Shown: positions 6,524-16,400, numbered from the stretch's first letter. The stretch: DNA of 64,000 nucleotides from Glycomyces lechevalierae (GCF_027622945.1 NZ_JAPZVQ010000002.1:226375-290374); one strand, 5' to 3'. The notes: a model not told the origin generated them from the sequence alone. Made by a program: numbers and translations.

Positions 6524-7234
6524 ATGAACAAGATCGTCAAGCAGCTCGGCGCCGACTCCGCGTACCTGCTCTCCTCGTTTCCGATCGCGATTCCCGCGTT
6601 CGTCATCACCGTCGCCGGCTTCGCCGCCGGGATCGGGACCGCGGTCGTCTGGGTCGGCGTGCCGATCCTCGCCGCGACCCTGTTCGCCATGCGGGGCCTC
6701 GCCGCCGCCGGCCGCAGCCAGCTCGGGGCCGTGCTGCGGCAGCCGATCGCGAAGCCGCAGTACAAGCGCGCCGCTGAGGACGCCTCGCCGCTGCGCCGCT
6801 ACCTGACGCCGCTGACCGACGGCCAGTCGTGGCTGAACCTCCTCTGGGGCCTGGTGAACTTCCCGCTCGCGGTCGCCGGGTTCTGCGTGGCCCTGACCTG
6901 GTGGGTCGCGACGGTCGCGTCCCTCGCGTACCCGCTCTACGGCTGGATCATCCGCCGCGCGACCGGTGAGGGCGACGGCCTGGAGCACGCGACGCGCTGG
7001 CTCGGCTGGGGCGACTCGTACGCGGCCATCGCGGCCCTCGCGTTCGCCGGCGGCCTGATCATGGCGCTGCTGCTGCCCCTGGTGGTGCGCGGTTTCGCGC
7101 TGACCCAGGCCGCGCTGGGCCGGGGCCTGCTGGCCTCGCTCTCGGAGTCGGACGCGCCGCATCAGGGCCCGGTCCGCACCGCCGCGCTCGACGCCGAGGT
7201 CACCCGCATCCAGGAGCGCCTCTCCGCCGCATAG
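6524..7234 (+). CDS. Stand-alone putative sensor domain membrane protein
   Basis: A 236-residue membrane protein resembling the Sensor domain that normally sits N-terminal to histidine kinases in actinobacteria. There are two hydrophobic hairpins: about residues 15-55 (S-S-F-P-I-A-I-P-A-F-V-I-T) and 105-145, plus one at about 165-200, separated by a conserved-looking cytosolic stretch with R-Y-L-x-P-L-x-D. The protein stops after a short Arg/Glu tail, with no HisKA or HATPase domain and no partner regulator nearby. The start at ATG 6524 is preferred over 6467, whose leader is not membrane-like. It may modulate a distant two-component system or be a degenerate kinase. Confidence 0.7.
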   Translation: MNKIVKQLGADSAYLLSSFPIAIPAFVITVAGFAAGIGTAVVWVGVPILAATLFAMRGLAAAGRSQLGAVLRQPIAKPQYKRAAEDASPLRRYLTPLTDGQSWLNLLWGLVNFPLAVAGFCVALTWWVATVASLAYPLYGWIIRRATGEGDGLEHATRWLGWGDSYAAIAALAFAGGLIMALLLPLVVRGFALTQAALGRGLLASLSESDAPHQGPVRTAALDAEVTRIQERLSAA

Positions 7235-7253
7235 ACCTTGCCGCATAGACCTT
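7226..7253 (+). repeat. 14-bp tandem duplication across a stop codon
   Basis: GCCGCATAGACCTT occurs twice in a row (7226-7239, 7240-7253). The first copy contains the TAG stop of the sensor-domain gene and the second repeats it downstream. A recent slippage duplication. Confidence 0.85.
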
Positions 7254-7268
7254 CATCCGGGAAACCCT

Positions 7269-7296
7269 GTCCGGGCGGCCGCTGGGCCGCCCGGAC
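7269..7296 (+). terminator. Hairpin terminator of the sensor-domain gene
   Basis: A perfect 12-bp stem GTCCGGGCGGCC/GGCCGCCCGGAC with loop GCTG, followed by TTTC. Confidence 0.8.
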
Positions 7297-7339
7297 TTTC
7301 GTGCTGGGAACGGTTTTCACCGATGCTAGGTTGGGGCGC

Positions 7340-8206
7340 ATGGCAGCGCATCACCAGCACGGGGACCACACTGCGGCGTTCGACTTCGCCGAGGCCGCGA
7401 CGCGGTTCAAGGAGCGGGCGGCGGCCGAGGCCGCGCAGTACCGGCGGCTCGCGGAACAGCTCGCGGCCCCGGGCGACCGGGTCGTGGCGGACATCGGTTG
7501 CGGGGCGGCGTCGATGGCGTTCGCGCTGGCCGAGGTCCTGCCGGAGGCGCAGGTCGTGGCGGTGGACGCCGAGCCGGCGATGCTCGACCTGGTGCGGGAG
7601 AGGGCCGCCGAGAGCGGCGCGGGAGTGCGGGCGGCGCTGGCGTCGGTGGACGACGCGGGCGCGCTCGCGGAGGCGGTCGGGGCGTCGGCGGACCTGTTGT
7701 GGGCCGGGCACGTCATCCATCACGCGTCGGATCCGCAAGCGGCCCTTGAGCATCTGGCTGGTCTGTTGGCTCCGGGCGGGCGGTTGGCGATTGGCGAGGG
7801 CGGGACGGCCCCGCAGTTCCTGCCTTGGCATGTGGGCGTGGGGAAGCCGGGTCTGGAGCTGCGGCTGATCGAGGCGGGTTCGCGGCGGCTGGAGGGGGAA
7901 GGGATCGAGCACGGGTCGGCGCCGCTCGCGTACGGCTGGAACGTGGCGTTGGAGCGGGCGGGCCTGGTGGAGGTGCGCGAGGTGAACGAGCTCGTGGCGA
8001 AGCCGGCGCCGCTCGAGGGCGCGGACTTGGCGCACGCGCTGGAGTCGTTGGGCACCAAGGTGGGCTGGTTCGAGCACTACCTGAGCGAGGACGACAAGGC
8101 GGCGTGGGCGCGGCTGCTCGACGAGGGCGGCCCGGAGTGGCTGGGGCGCCGCCGGGACCTGCACCATCTGTCGATCGACACGTACTTCGTGGCCGTCAAG
8201 CCCTGA
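7340..8206 (+). CDS. Class I SAM-dependent methyltransferase
   Basis: A 288-residue soluble enzyme. The ATG at 7340 fits an actinobacterial start; the ORF extends further upstream through the terminator, which rules that part out. Motif I for S-adenosylmethionine binding is V-V-A-D-I-G-C-G-A-A-S (about residues 49-59), followed by an acidic strand end V-V-A-V-D-A-E-P-A-M (motif II) and D-L-L-W-A-G-H-V-I-H-H (motif IV region). The substrate is unknown; the family includes small-molecule and ubiquinone-type methylases. It stands alone between a terminator and a convergent gene. Confidence 0.85.
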   Translation: MAAHHQHGDHTAAFDFAEAATRFKERAAAEAAQYRRLAEQLAAPGDRVVADIGCGAASMAFALAEVLPEAQVVAVDAEPAMLDLVRERAAESGAGVRAALASVDDAGALAEAVGASADLLWAGHVIHHASDPQAALEHLAGLLAPGGRLAIGEGGTAPQFLPWHVGVGKPGLELRLIEAGSRRLEGEGIEHGSAPLAYGWNVALERAGLVEVREVNELVAKPAPLEGADLAHALESLGTKVGWFEHYLSEDDKAAWARLLDEGGPEWLGRRRDLHHLSIDTYFVAVKP

Positions 8207-8231
8207 AGGCGTTGCGGCGCTAGGCGTCCGC

Positions 8232-9467
8232 TCAGTCGTTCTCGGAGTCGACCTCCAGTTGGAAGAGGCGTTCGAGCGCGGCGCGGGCGTACTCCTCGTC
8301 CATGTGGTCGGCGCGGGCGAAGTCGCTGAGCAGGTCGTAGCCGTCGCGCAGGCCGAGGCGGCCGAGGCGGTAGGCGGCCTCGATGCGGCCGAACCAGTGG
8401 AAGCAGTCGTCGGAGGCGAGCACGGAGTAGGCCTCGACGCCGACGTCGGGGCTGATGCCGTGCATCGCTTCGGCGGCGTCGATGCCGAGGTGGAAGTCCA
8501 TGACGGACTCGACGCCTTTGACGATGCGCCACAGGGCGTTCTCGGCGTCGATGACGCTGTCCTCGGCGAGCTGCTCGGCGCAGATCAGCCGCAGCCGTAC
8601 GGAGATGCGCGGGGCGTTCGCCAAGTGGCGCAGGGCCATCGCGGCGGCGGAGCCGTGGACGTCGCGGAGGGCGTGGGCGGCGCTGTGGCGCACGTACTCG
8701 TTCACCGCTTCGTCGGTGACGAGCTGCATGAGGGCGATCCCGGCGGGTCCGGCAGCGCAGTCGACGAGGGCGCAGGCGGCGTCGAGCCGGTACTTGGCGT
8801 CCACAGTGGCGTCCGCGGCGATGGCTTCGAGTGCGCGGGCGGCGTCCTCGACGCTGAAGCGGCCCATGTGCTCGGCGACCTCGAGCCGCACCTCGACATC
8901 CACATTGGACAGTCGGGCCACGGGTGAGAGGCGCATGGCCATGTCCCGGCCGCCGAGGTCGACGAGGTCCTGGATGAGCTGTATGCGCAGCTCGGCGTCG
9001 ATCGCCTCGTTCTTGATGGAGCCCACGAGGTTCCTCATGGCGCGGTCGCGGCGCTGATGCGGGACGGACACGACGGCCATGCCGATCGACGGCTCGCGGG
9101 CAGCGCCGAGAGTGCCTATCGGCGGCTCGGGGGCGCCGCCCGCCGGCGCTCGGCCGAAGGGCGCGACCGAGGAATCGCGGGCGTCCTCGATGGCGGCCTC
9201 GTAGACGCCGAGACCGTTCTCGTCCTCGGAGTCGTTGCCCCAGAAGCGGGAACGCGCCCTGGCGGGCGCCGGATCGGGCTCGTCGCGCATGCGGGCGAGC
9301 TGGCGGCGGCGCTGCCATCTGCTGGTCGCCCAGGTCGCGGCTATCGCAGGGTAGAGGAGGCCGTAGCCCCACAGGCGGCTCACGTCGAGGAGCTCGACCA
9401 CCGGGACGGGGGCGAGCGCGGCGGAGAAGCGGATGGTCCAAAGCTGCACTGCATTGGCGTTCGCCAT
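8232..9467 (-). CDS. Membrane-anchored HEAT/armadillo-repeat protein
   Basis: A 411-residue protein. The N-terminus has one or two hydrophobic segments (about residues 8-45) followed by a basic patch (R-W-Q-R-R-R-Q). A linker up to about residue 135 leads into a long all-helical domain of repeated 30-40 residue units rich in Ala and Leu. Typical units contain V-R-L-E-V-A-E, Y-R-L-D-A-A-C-A-L, V-R-H-S-A-A-H-A-L-R-D and R-L-R-L-I-C-A-E-Q-L-A. This is the pattern of HEAT repeats, which serve as protein-binding scaffolds. No catalytic motif is visible. The partner is unknown. Confidence 0.75.
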   Translation of the reverse strand: MANANAVQLWTIRFSAALAPVPVVELLDVSRLWGYGLLYPAIAATWATSRWQRRRQLARMRDEPDPAPARARSRFWGNDSEDENGLGVYEAAIEDARDSSVAPFGRAPAGGAPEPPIGTLGAAREPSIGMAVVSVPHQRRDRAMRNLVGSIKNEAIDAELRIQLIQDLVDLGGRDMAMRLSPVARLSNVDVEVRLEVAEHMGRFSVEDAARALEAIAADATVDAKYRLDAACALVDCAAGPAGIALMQLVTDEAVNEYVRHSAAHALRDVHGSAAAMALRHLANAPRISVRLRLICAEQLAEDSVIDAENALWRIVKGVESVMDFHLGIDAAEAMHGISPDVGVEAYSVLASDDCFHWFGRIEAAYRLGRLGLRDGYDLLSDFARADHMDEEYARAALERLFQLEVDSEND

Positions 9468-9848
9468 ACGTCGAACCTCGGGTAGAAGCGTTGCTGGCGG
9501 GGACTTCTCGGTACGGCTCCGCCGGCGACCGATGCAGGGACTGCCTCGGGCGCCGCGCGGCCTCGACGTGGGATCGACGGCGCCTTCTAGCAGGCCGCAT
9601 GGGGGTGCCGGGGCATAAATCGTAGTCCCACAGCGGGATTCGGCGTCGCACAGGGTGTGCGACGGTCCACCCGCTCCCCGCTCCGCGAGCGGTTCGCCCC
9701 GTTACGGCCGCTTCGCCTTTCGCGGGCGGTGCGACCTGGGGATTTCCGGGGGCCACATCGTCTGCGGATGCCTGTACGATCGAAGTCACCCCGGTGAAGC
9801 CCAATCACCGCGACCGATTGCCCCCGAGCAGACGAGGCGTGTAGAGCG
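9468..9848. other. Divergent intergenic region, 381 bp
   Basis: It lies between the divergent starts of the HEAT-repeat gene and the Pro/Gln-rich membrane protein. No ORF with convincing codon use and no strong hairpin or palindrome was found. It presumably holds both promoters. Confidence 0.5.
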
Positions 9849-10700
9849 ATGACGTATCCGCCCCCCGGCGGTGGGAACCCGCAGTACCAGCTGCAGCCCG
9901 AACCGCAGCAGCCCAGCGACCCGTATTCACAGGGCTACAACAGCACGCCTCCGCCCGGCAACTACTACCAGCAGCCGCCGCCGCAGCAGTACACGCAGCC
10001 GCCGAGCCAGCCGATGATGCCGCCGCAGGTCGGCGTGCAGCCCGGCTACCCTTCGGCGCCCGGCTCGATCCTGCCGCCGCCGCTCCCGCCGGCCAAGCAG
10101 GGCGGCAACCTGCCCGTGATCCTCGGTGTGGTCGTCGCGCTCGTCGTGGTCCTCGGCGTGGCCGCGGTGCTCCTCATCCCCGGCCTGGTCAACGGCGACG
10201 ACGAGGACCCGCAGGCCGGCGGCGGCGACGAGACCTCCGAGAGCGCCGAACCCTCCACTGAGGAGGCTTCGAGCGAGCCGGCCACCGAGCCGAGCGAAGA
10301 GGAGACCGCCGACGCGGGCGGCGACGACGACTTCGCCACCTGGGGCACGCCCGTGAACTCGGACGAGGTCGCCGGCGGCACGCCGGAGGCGGCGGCGATC
10401 AACTACCGGATCGGCTCGGACACGGACGACGACGACCTGATGCAGGCGCAGGTGTGCGCTTCGCCGAGTTCGGCGATGCAGTCGGACCTCGACTGGGAGC
10501 TCGAGAACACGGGCTACAACTTCGGCTTCCTGCTCTGGAGCATGTCGCGCGAGGTCGACGGCGGGGTCGAGGTGTGGGTCGGCTGGACGATGGACGACAG
10601 CGCGCCGAGCAGCACCGCCGAGATGGAGGAAGGCTCCGGCTACACCTTCACGGCGATCGAGGAAGACGGCGGCTGGAAGCTCTGCGACGTGACCTGGTAA
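9849..10700 (+). CDS. Gln/Pro-rich membrane-anchored protein with extracytoplasmic domain
   Basis: A 283-residue protein. Residues 1-80 are a low-complexity Pro/Gln/Tyr cytosolic tail. One transmembrane helix spans about 88-112 (L-P-V-I-L-G-V-V-V-A-L-V-V-V-L), and an acidic Glu/Ser/Thr linker to about 160 follows. The C-terminal 110 residues form a compact domain with a D-E-V-A-G-G-T-P-E-A-A-A-I-N-Y motif and two Cys (V-C-A and L-C-D-V), likely disulfide-bonded. The architecture resembles the DUF4878/SnoaL-like extracellular domains common in actinobacteria. The function is unknown. Confidence 0.75.
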   Translation: MTYPPPGGGNPQYQLQPEPQQPSDPYSQGYNSTPPPGNYYQQPPPQQYTQPPSQPMMPPQVGVQPGYPSAPGSILPPPLPPAKQGGNLPVILGVVVALVVVLGVAAVLLIPGLVNGDDEDPQAGGGDETSESAEPSTEEASSEPATEPSEEETADAGGDDDFATWGTPVNSDEVAGGTPEAAAINYRIGSDTDDDDLMQAQVCASPSSAMQSDLDWELENTGYNFGFLLWSMSREVDGGVEVWVGWTMDDSAPSSTAEMEEGSGYTFTAIEEDGGWKLCDVTW

Positions 10701-10776
10701 CGGCCCGAGCGGCTTCGGCCGCTCGGCTTCGTTCCACCCCGCGGACCACCGAACCCGCGAACTCGTATCCGGACCA

Positions 10777-10835
10777 GTTATCCACAGGCCCTGATCTGGT
10801 ATTTCGCGCGCCTGCCGGAAGGTTATCCACAGGCC
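10777..10835 (+). promoter_or_regulatory. Two direct repeats containing perfect DnaA-box sequences
   Basis: GTTATCCACAGGCC occurs at 10777-10790 and 10822-10835 in the same orientation, 45 bp apart. The core TTATCCACA matches the DnaA box consensus. The repeats lie 48-106 nt before the AbiEi-like gene. Two boxes alone do not make an origin; a role in promoter control is more likely. Confidence 0.65.
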
Positions 10836-10882
10836 GAAAAGTAGTTGTTGACGCTCCGGAGCGGTTCGGAGACAGTTGGTAC

Positions 10883-11737
10883 ATGACGCAGATACCGATG
10901 TACCGCACCACGACAGCCACGATGCACCGGCCGCTCGACGCGCCGCTGAACGACGCGGGCGACATGCCCGGGGACCTGCTCATGCGCTTCGAGGCCGCCT
11001 TCGAGGCGGACTTCAGCCAGGTGGCCACGGGCCGCACCGCGGCCTGGATCCACGGCTTCGACGTCCTGCCACCGGGAGCCGACCAGCGCGAGTGGCCGGT
11101 CGAGAGTTCACCTGATCCGCCGCTGGCGGACATCACGGTGATCGACGGCCTGCCGGTGACGCGCTTGGCGCGCACCCTGGTCGACTGCGCGGCCGACCTG
11201 CCGCGACTGGAGGCCGTGGCCGCCGCCGACCAGATCCTGCGGGCCGGCATCGACGCGGGCAGCCTTGCCGCCGCGCTCGAACCGGTCCACGGCGAGCGGC
11301 TGCGCCGCGCCAACGCGACACTCCTCGCGGCCGATCCGCGGTCGGAGTCGCCGATGGAGTCCTGGACGCGCTGCCTCATCGGCGACGCCGGGCTCCCGGC
11401 GCCGGTCCCGCAACTGCGGGTGCGCACGCCGAACGGGCGCTCCAAATTCCTCGACCTCGGTTGGGAGCATTGGCAGGTCGGGGTCGAGTACGACGGCATG
11501 GGCACCCATCTCGGCCTCGCCTCAGAGACCGCCGACCGCCGCCGCCACCAGGCGCTGCGGAACCTCGGCTGGGAGATCCTGGTCCTCACCGCCTCGGATG
11601 TGATGGAGCATCCGCGCCCCTGGCTGGTCAAGCTCCGCGAGATCCTCCTCGACCACGGCTGGGACCCGGACCCGAACGAACTCCGCGACGTCAACGAGCG
11701 CATCGAGGCGGTGAACCTGGCAGTGAGCCGAGCCTGA
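10883..11737 (+). CDS. AbiEi/DUF559-type protein with Vsr-like endonuclease domain
   Basis: A 284-residue protein. The middle carries I-D-G-L-P-V-T-R-L-A-R-T-L-V-D-C-A, the signature of the AbiEi-like antitoxin family widespread in actinobacteria. The C-terminal part is a DUF559/Vsr-like nuclease fold: E-S-P-M-E-S-W, then F-L-D-L-G-W-E with V-E-Y-D-G, then D-x-x-R-x-x-x-L-x-x-L-G-W-E-I-L-V-L-T. The Glu and Asp residues match the metal site of that fold. No cognate AbiEii-type toxin gene is adjacent, so the toxin-antitoxin role is not supported by context. The ATG at 10883 is chosen because upstream sequence contains the TTATCCACA repeats. Confidence 0.8.
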   Translation: MTQIPMYRTTTATMHRPLDAPLNDAGDMPGDLLMRFEAAFEADFSQVATGRTAAWIHGFDVLPPGADQREWPVESSPDPPLADITVIDGLPVTRLARTLVDCAADLPRLEAVAAADQILRAGIDAGSLAAALEPVHGERLRRANATLLAADPRSESPMESWTRCLIGDAGLPAPVPQLRVRTPNGRSKFLDLGWEHWQVGVEYDGMGTHLGLASETADRRRHQALRNLGWEILVLTASDVMEHPRPWLVKLREILLDHGWDPDPNELRDVNERIEAVNLAVSRA

Positions 11738-12135
11738 TCACCTCCACGACCGGCGGGCAGGAAGGCGCCTCCCGCCCGCCGGCCGAATCGAAACCGAAGC
11801 GGGACAACCGAGCTCGAGACGCCTCGGGCACGATGTGGCAGCAGCAGACGACCGTCAGGGCCGGCACGGCGCGATCCCGCCGGTGGCGATCACCGGGTTC
11901 GTGATGGCGATCGCGGGGCGCGCGGTCCTGACCCCCGTGGGCGCAAGGCGGGTGGCGAGGGCGGGCTGGGCGGTGCCGAGCGGGTGGGAGGGTGAGGGAG
12001 AGGTGGGGTGGGGGTGGGGGGGGAGGGCCCCCGGACCCCGGGCCCTGGATCTCACGGATTGCAATCGCGGACCGGCCACGGGGCGGAGTCGGGCTAGGAT
12101 CGGTGCGAGCATCGTTCGAATCGGCAGGAGCGGCA
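11738..12135. other. Intergenic region, 398 bp, with a G-rich block
   Basis: No supported gene. It contains a strand-biased block at about 11992-12045 made of G runs up to 8 long (GGTGGGGTGGGGG and similar) followed by C runs. The block could form a quadruplex or hairpin, or be a sequencing-quality problem. Confidence 0.5.
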
Positions 12136-12573
12136 GTGGCGGAAGGGTCCTTCACCGGGTTCGCGCGCCCCGCCGTACCCACCCCGCAGGAGATCCGCGA
12201 CTGGGCGCTCGACCCCTACTCGACCGCCCCCGAAGGCCGCCAGTGGGACCTCACCCAGGCCACCGACGAACTCGTCGACACCTGGCTCGACCTCGCCGCC
12301 GACGCGACCTGCCCGAAGCGCTCCTTCGCGCTCCACGTGCTCTACATCTACGCCGGCGACGCCGTGCGCACCAACTTCCGCGTCCACGCCCGCAAACGCG
12401 TCGACCGCCTCCTCGAGAAGGCGGTCGGCTGCGGCGACCAGTACGTTGAACTCTGGGCCGCCAACACCAAAGCGCTCATCCGCCAGCCGGACCTGTTCGA
12501 CTACCACGAATGGTGCAACGGCGGGCTGGTGCGCAGGCCCCGGCGACTCAACCCCGGTCCGACGAGAAAGTAA
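12136..12573 (+). CDS. Small conserved hypothetical protein
   Basis: A 145-residue soluble protein. The GTG at 12136 is chosen because AGGAG lies 6 nt upstream; the ORF continues further up through the G-rich block, which is unlikely to be coding. It is rich in Trp, Asp and Arg with helical character: P-S/T-x-Q-E-I-R-D-W-A near the start, then E-L-V-D-T-W-L-D, and a middle segment A-L-H-V-L-Y-I-Y-A-G-D-A-V-R. The C-terminus is basic. No domain is recognised. It lies 39 nt before the DUF1707 gene and may be co-transcribed with it. Confidence 0.7.
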   Translation: MAEGSFTGFARPAVPTPQEIRDWALDPYSTAPEGRQWDLTQATDELVDTWLDLAADATCPKRSFALHVLYIYAGDAVRTNFRVHARKRVDRLLEKAVGCGDQYVELWAANTKALIRQPDLFDYHEWCNGGLVRRPRRLNPGPTRK

Positions 12574-12612
12574 GCGCCCGATGACGTCAAAGACGAAGCC
12601 TGCGAGCCACCG

Positions 12613-13200
12613 ATGACGCACGACCCGAACATGCGCGTCTCCAACGCCGAACGCGAAGCGATCATCGCCAAGCTCCACGCCGCCACCGAGGAAGGCCGCC
12701 TCGACCTCGACGAGTTCGCCGACCGCTCCCGCCAGGCCTACGAGGCCCGCACCTACGGCGAGGTCGAGCGCCTCCTCGCCGACCTGCCCGACAACCAAGC
12801 CCTCGCCGTCCCCACCGCCAAGCGCCCCGTCCCCGCGGGCCCCGCCGAGCTGCGCCTCAAGCCGACCGGCTCGTCCGTGAAGCGCGACGGCGACTGGGTC
12901 GTCCCGCCGAAGGTCATCATCAACGCCACCGGCTCCTCGGTGAAGCTCGACTGCCGCCACGCGGTGATCCACACCGACACCGTCGACCTCGACGTGAAAC
13001 TCCTCGGCTCCTCCCTCACCGTCGTCCTCCCCGAAGGCGCGTACGCCGTGGACGACAACACCGAAGTCTTCGGCAGTTCCGTGAAGAACCGCGCCACCTA
13101 CAAAGGAGGCACGGCAATCCGCTTCTCGGTCTCCGGCAAGGCGACGGGCAGTTCCGTGCAGTTCCGCCACGAGCGCCGATTCCTCTGGTGGCGCTGGTGA
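12613..13200 (+). CDS. DUF1707 protein with LiaF-like C-terminal domain
   Basis: A 195-residue protein. Residues 4-60 are a complete DUF1707 domain: M-R-V-S-N-A-E-R-E, then L-H-A-A-T-E-E-G-R-L-D-L-D-E-F-A-D-R and Y-G-E-V-E-R-L-L-A-D-L-P. The C-terminal half is a beta-rich domain with three repeats of (T)-G-S-S-V-(K/Q) similar to the cell-wall-stress LiaF/DUF2154 type. No membrane helix is present. DUF1707 proteins are actinobacterial and of unknown biochemical function, often tied to the cell envelope. A second DUF1707 gene lies at 31767. Confidence 0.85.
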   Translation: MTHDPNMRVSNAEREAIIAKLHAATEEGRLDLDEFADRSRQAYEARTYGEVERLLADLPDNQALAVPTAKRPVPAGPAELRLKPTGSSVKRDGDWVVPPKVIINATGSSVKLDCRHAVIHTDTVDLDVKLLGSSLTVVLPEGAYAVDDNTEVFGSSVKNRATYKGGTAIRFSVSGKATGSSVQFRHERRFLWWRW

Positions 13201-13297
13201 TCGCACCTGCCGCAATGCCTGGAATTCACTGAATATCCACTCGCTGGAACGTCCTTTGTAACGGGCGCATAACAGTCATGCCTGATCCCGGCAATCT

Positions 13298-13309
13298 CCT
13301 CATATGAGG
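13298..13309. promoter_or_regulatory. Perfect 12-bp palindrome
   Basis: CCTCATATGAGG lies 120 nt before the protease start and after the DUF1707 gene. It is a possible operator for the protease gene. Confidence 0.4.
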
Positions 13310-13319
13310 GTTTACAGCG

Positions 13320-13343
13320 AACGAGCCTCGCAATAGGCTCGTT
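13320..13343 (+). terminator. Hairpin terminator
   Basis: AACGAGCCT pairs with AGGCTCGTT around a 6-nt loop, followed by TCC. It could end the DUF1707 transcript or act as an attenuator in the protease leader. Confidence 0.6.
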
Positions 13344-13429
13344 TCCGTGCGCCGCGGCGCGGGGCGGTCCGCCGTCCCCGCCGGAGCACTCACCCACGGC
13401 GCACGTCCCCCTTGAGAGGAGCTCAACGC

Positions 13430-16400
13430 ATGGGATCTCCGTCCCTCCGTAGGCGAAGTCGCGCATCGACGCGCGCCCGAGCCAGAACCAGAGCCGTACT
13501 GGCGGCCGCGGCCGTCCCGCTGGTGGCCGTCGCGCTCACCACCGCCGCCGCACCGGTCTCGGCCGAGCCCGCCGCGCTCCCCGAGGTCACGCCCGAATAC
13601 TTCAAAGAGGCCGCGGCGCTGCCGGTCGACTACAAGGACGGCAACTACATCGTCCAACTCGCCGCCGACCCGATCGCCACCTACGAGGCCACCGCGCCCG
13701 CCGAGGGCGAGACGATCGACTTCGGGGCCTCCGCGGTCCAGGACTACCGCGAGACCCTCGCCGACGAGCGCGAAGCGGTCATCGCCGAATACGACGTGGA
13801 CGCGACCGCCGAGTACGACACCGTCCTCAACGGCTTCGCCGCGAACCTCACCGCCGCCGAAGCCGAAGAACTGGCCGCCAGCGACGAGGTCGCCGCGGTC
13901 GTCCCCGAAACGATCTACCAGCCGACCGGCGCCGTCGACACCTCCGGCTTCCTCGGCCTCTCCGGGGGCAACGGCTCCTGGGAAGAAGAGTTCGGCGGCC
14001 CGAAGGACGCCGGCGAAGGCGTCATCGTCGGCGTCCTCGACACCGGCATCTGGCCCGAGAACCCGGCCCTCGCCCCGCTCTCCGAGCCGCGCCCCGACCA
14101 GGACGTCATCGACGCCAAGTGGAACGGCGAGTGCGTCACCGGCGTCGACGAGGACCCCGCCAACAACGTCGAGTGCAACAACAAGCTCATCGGCGCCCGG
14201 TACTTCGACACCTGGGGCTACGCCGAGGACGGCTTCGCCTCGCCCCGCGACCAGGACGGGCACGGCACCCACACCGCCACGACCGCCGCGGGCAACTACA
14301 AGACCAGGGTCGAGATCGACGGCGAGAAGATCGGCACGTTCTCGGGCATGGCCCCCGCCGCCCGCGTCGCCGCTTACAAGGTCTGCTGGGGCGGCTGCCC
14401 CGGCGCCGACCTCGTCGCCGGCATCGAAGCGGCCGTGAACGACGGCGTCGACGTCATCAACTTCTCCATCGGCTCCACCGGCACCCCCGAGTTCGTCGAC
14501 TCCGTGTCGCTCGCGTTCTTCAACGCGGCCGCCGCGGGCGTCTTCGTGGCGGCCAGCGCCGGCAACGACGGACCCACCTCTACTGTGGACCACCAGGAGC
14601 CGTGGGTGACCACGGTCGCGGCGTCGACGCACGACCAGACGTTCCGCACCGAGGTCGAGTTCGGCCGCGAGGAGATCCCCGCGGCCGCTCTGGTCGGCGA
14701 GGCCAAGTGGTACGTGAAGAACGCGGTCGACGCGGCGTACGACGGGACCGACCCGGAGGCGGCGGCCCGCTGCGACGCGGGCACGCTGGACCCGGCGAAG
14801 GCCGAGGGCTTCGCGATCGTCTGCGTGCGCGGGAACCTGTTCAGCGCCAACGCCGATCAGGTGCACGCCGCCGGCGGCGTGGCCCTGATCGTGCGCGACC
14901 AGTACGAGCGCGGTCCGGCCGCGACGGTCACGTCGCAGGCGGTGCCCGTGGTGCACGTGAACTACGAGGACGGCCTGGCCCTCGCGGAGTGGGTGGACTC
15001 GAAGTCGAACCCGCGCATCGAGGTCGAGACGTCTGAGCTGGACTACCAGAACGCGCCGAGCATGGCGGCGTTCTCGTCGAACGGTCCGGCGCTGGCGGCG
15101 GAGCAGAACCTGCTGAAGCCGGACATCACGGCTCCGGGCGTGGAGATCCTGGCGGGCATCACGCCGTTCAACCACGCGGGGAACGACTTCGCGTCGAACC
15201 AGGGCACGTCGATGTCGAGCCCGCACATCGCGGGTCTGGCGGCGCTGCTGAAGTCGGCGCACCCGGAGTGGTCGCCGATGGCGGTCAAGTCGGCGATCAT
15301 GACGACGGCGTACCAGACGGACCAGGACGGGGACCCGATCCAGCGCGGCGGCGCGGACGCGACGCCGTTCGACTACGGGGCCGGTCACGTCGACGGCCAG
15401 GCGATGTTCGATCCGGGCCTGGTCTACGAGTCGAACCCGACCGAGTGGATCCAGTACATCTGCGGCACGCCTGAGGCGTCGAAGGTGCAGTCGTACTGCG
15501 ACGCGCTGGGTGCGATCGACCCGTCGCAGCTCAACTACCCGTCGATCACGGTGGCGGAGCTGACCGGTTCGTACCAGGTGACGCGCACGGTGACGAACGT
15601 GTCGGAGAAGAAGAGCACCTACAAGGCCGAGATCACGGCTCCGGCGGGCTTCGAGGTGTCTTCGGACGTCACGAAGTTCACGCTGAAGCCGGGCGAGTCG
15701 GCGACGTACACGTTGACGATCACGCGCACTGACGCGGCGTTCGACGAGTGGGCGTTCGGTGATGTCACGTGGGTGGAGAAGAAGGGCACCCGGACGGTGC
15801 ACGAGGTGCGTTCGCCGATCGTGGTCAAGCCGGTGCAGCTGGCGGCCGCGGACGAGGCGAGCTTCACGGGCGCTTCGGGTTCGGCGACGCTGTCGGGCAC
15901 GTCGGGCTTCGACGGTTCGCTGGGGGCTTCGGTGTCGGGTCTCGTCGCGTCTGAGGTGAAGACGGCTTCGCTGTCGGACCCGGACTCGTCGACGTTCCCG
16001 TCGGAGGCGCCGGTGGAGAGCTCGCACGCGGTGTCGTACGAGTTCACGACGCCGGAGGACGCGGCGCTGGTGCGCTTCTCCACTTTCGATGCGGATCACC
16101 CGGCGGGTACGGACCTGGACCTGTTCGTGTACACGAAGGACGCTGACGGCACGTTGACGCTCGTGGGCAATTCGGCCTCGGGCGGTTCGAACGAGACGGT
16201 GTCGCTGCCTGGCGGCTACACCTTCGTGGTGTTCGTGGACGAGTGGGCCGGGCCTTCGCCGCTGGACGCGAAGCTCCACGCGTGGGTGGTCCCGGCCGCC
16301 GACGCGGGGAACCTCGCGGTGGATCCGGCTGAGCAGACGGTCGCCATGGGCGATGAGTACTCGGTGGGTCTGACGTGGTCGGGCCTGGCCGAGGGGCAGC

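Noticed and set aside
10777..10835. Chromosomal origin of replication
   Set aside because: Only two DnaA boxes, no AT-rich unwinding region, and no dnaA, dnaN or gyr genes nearby.
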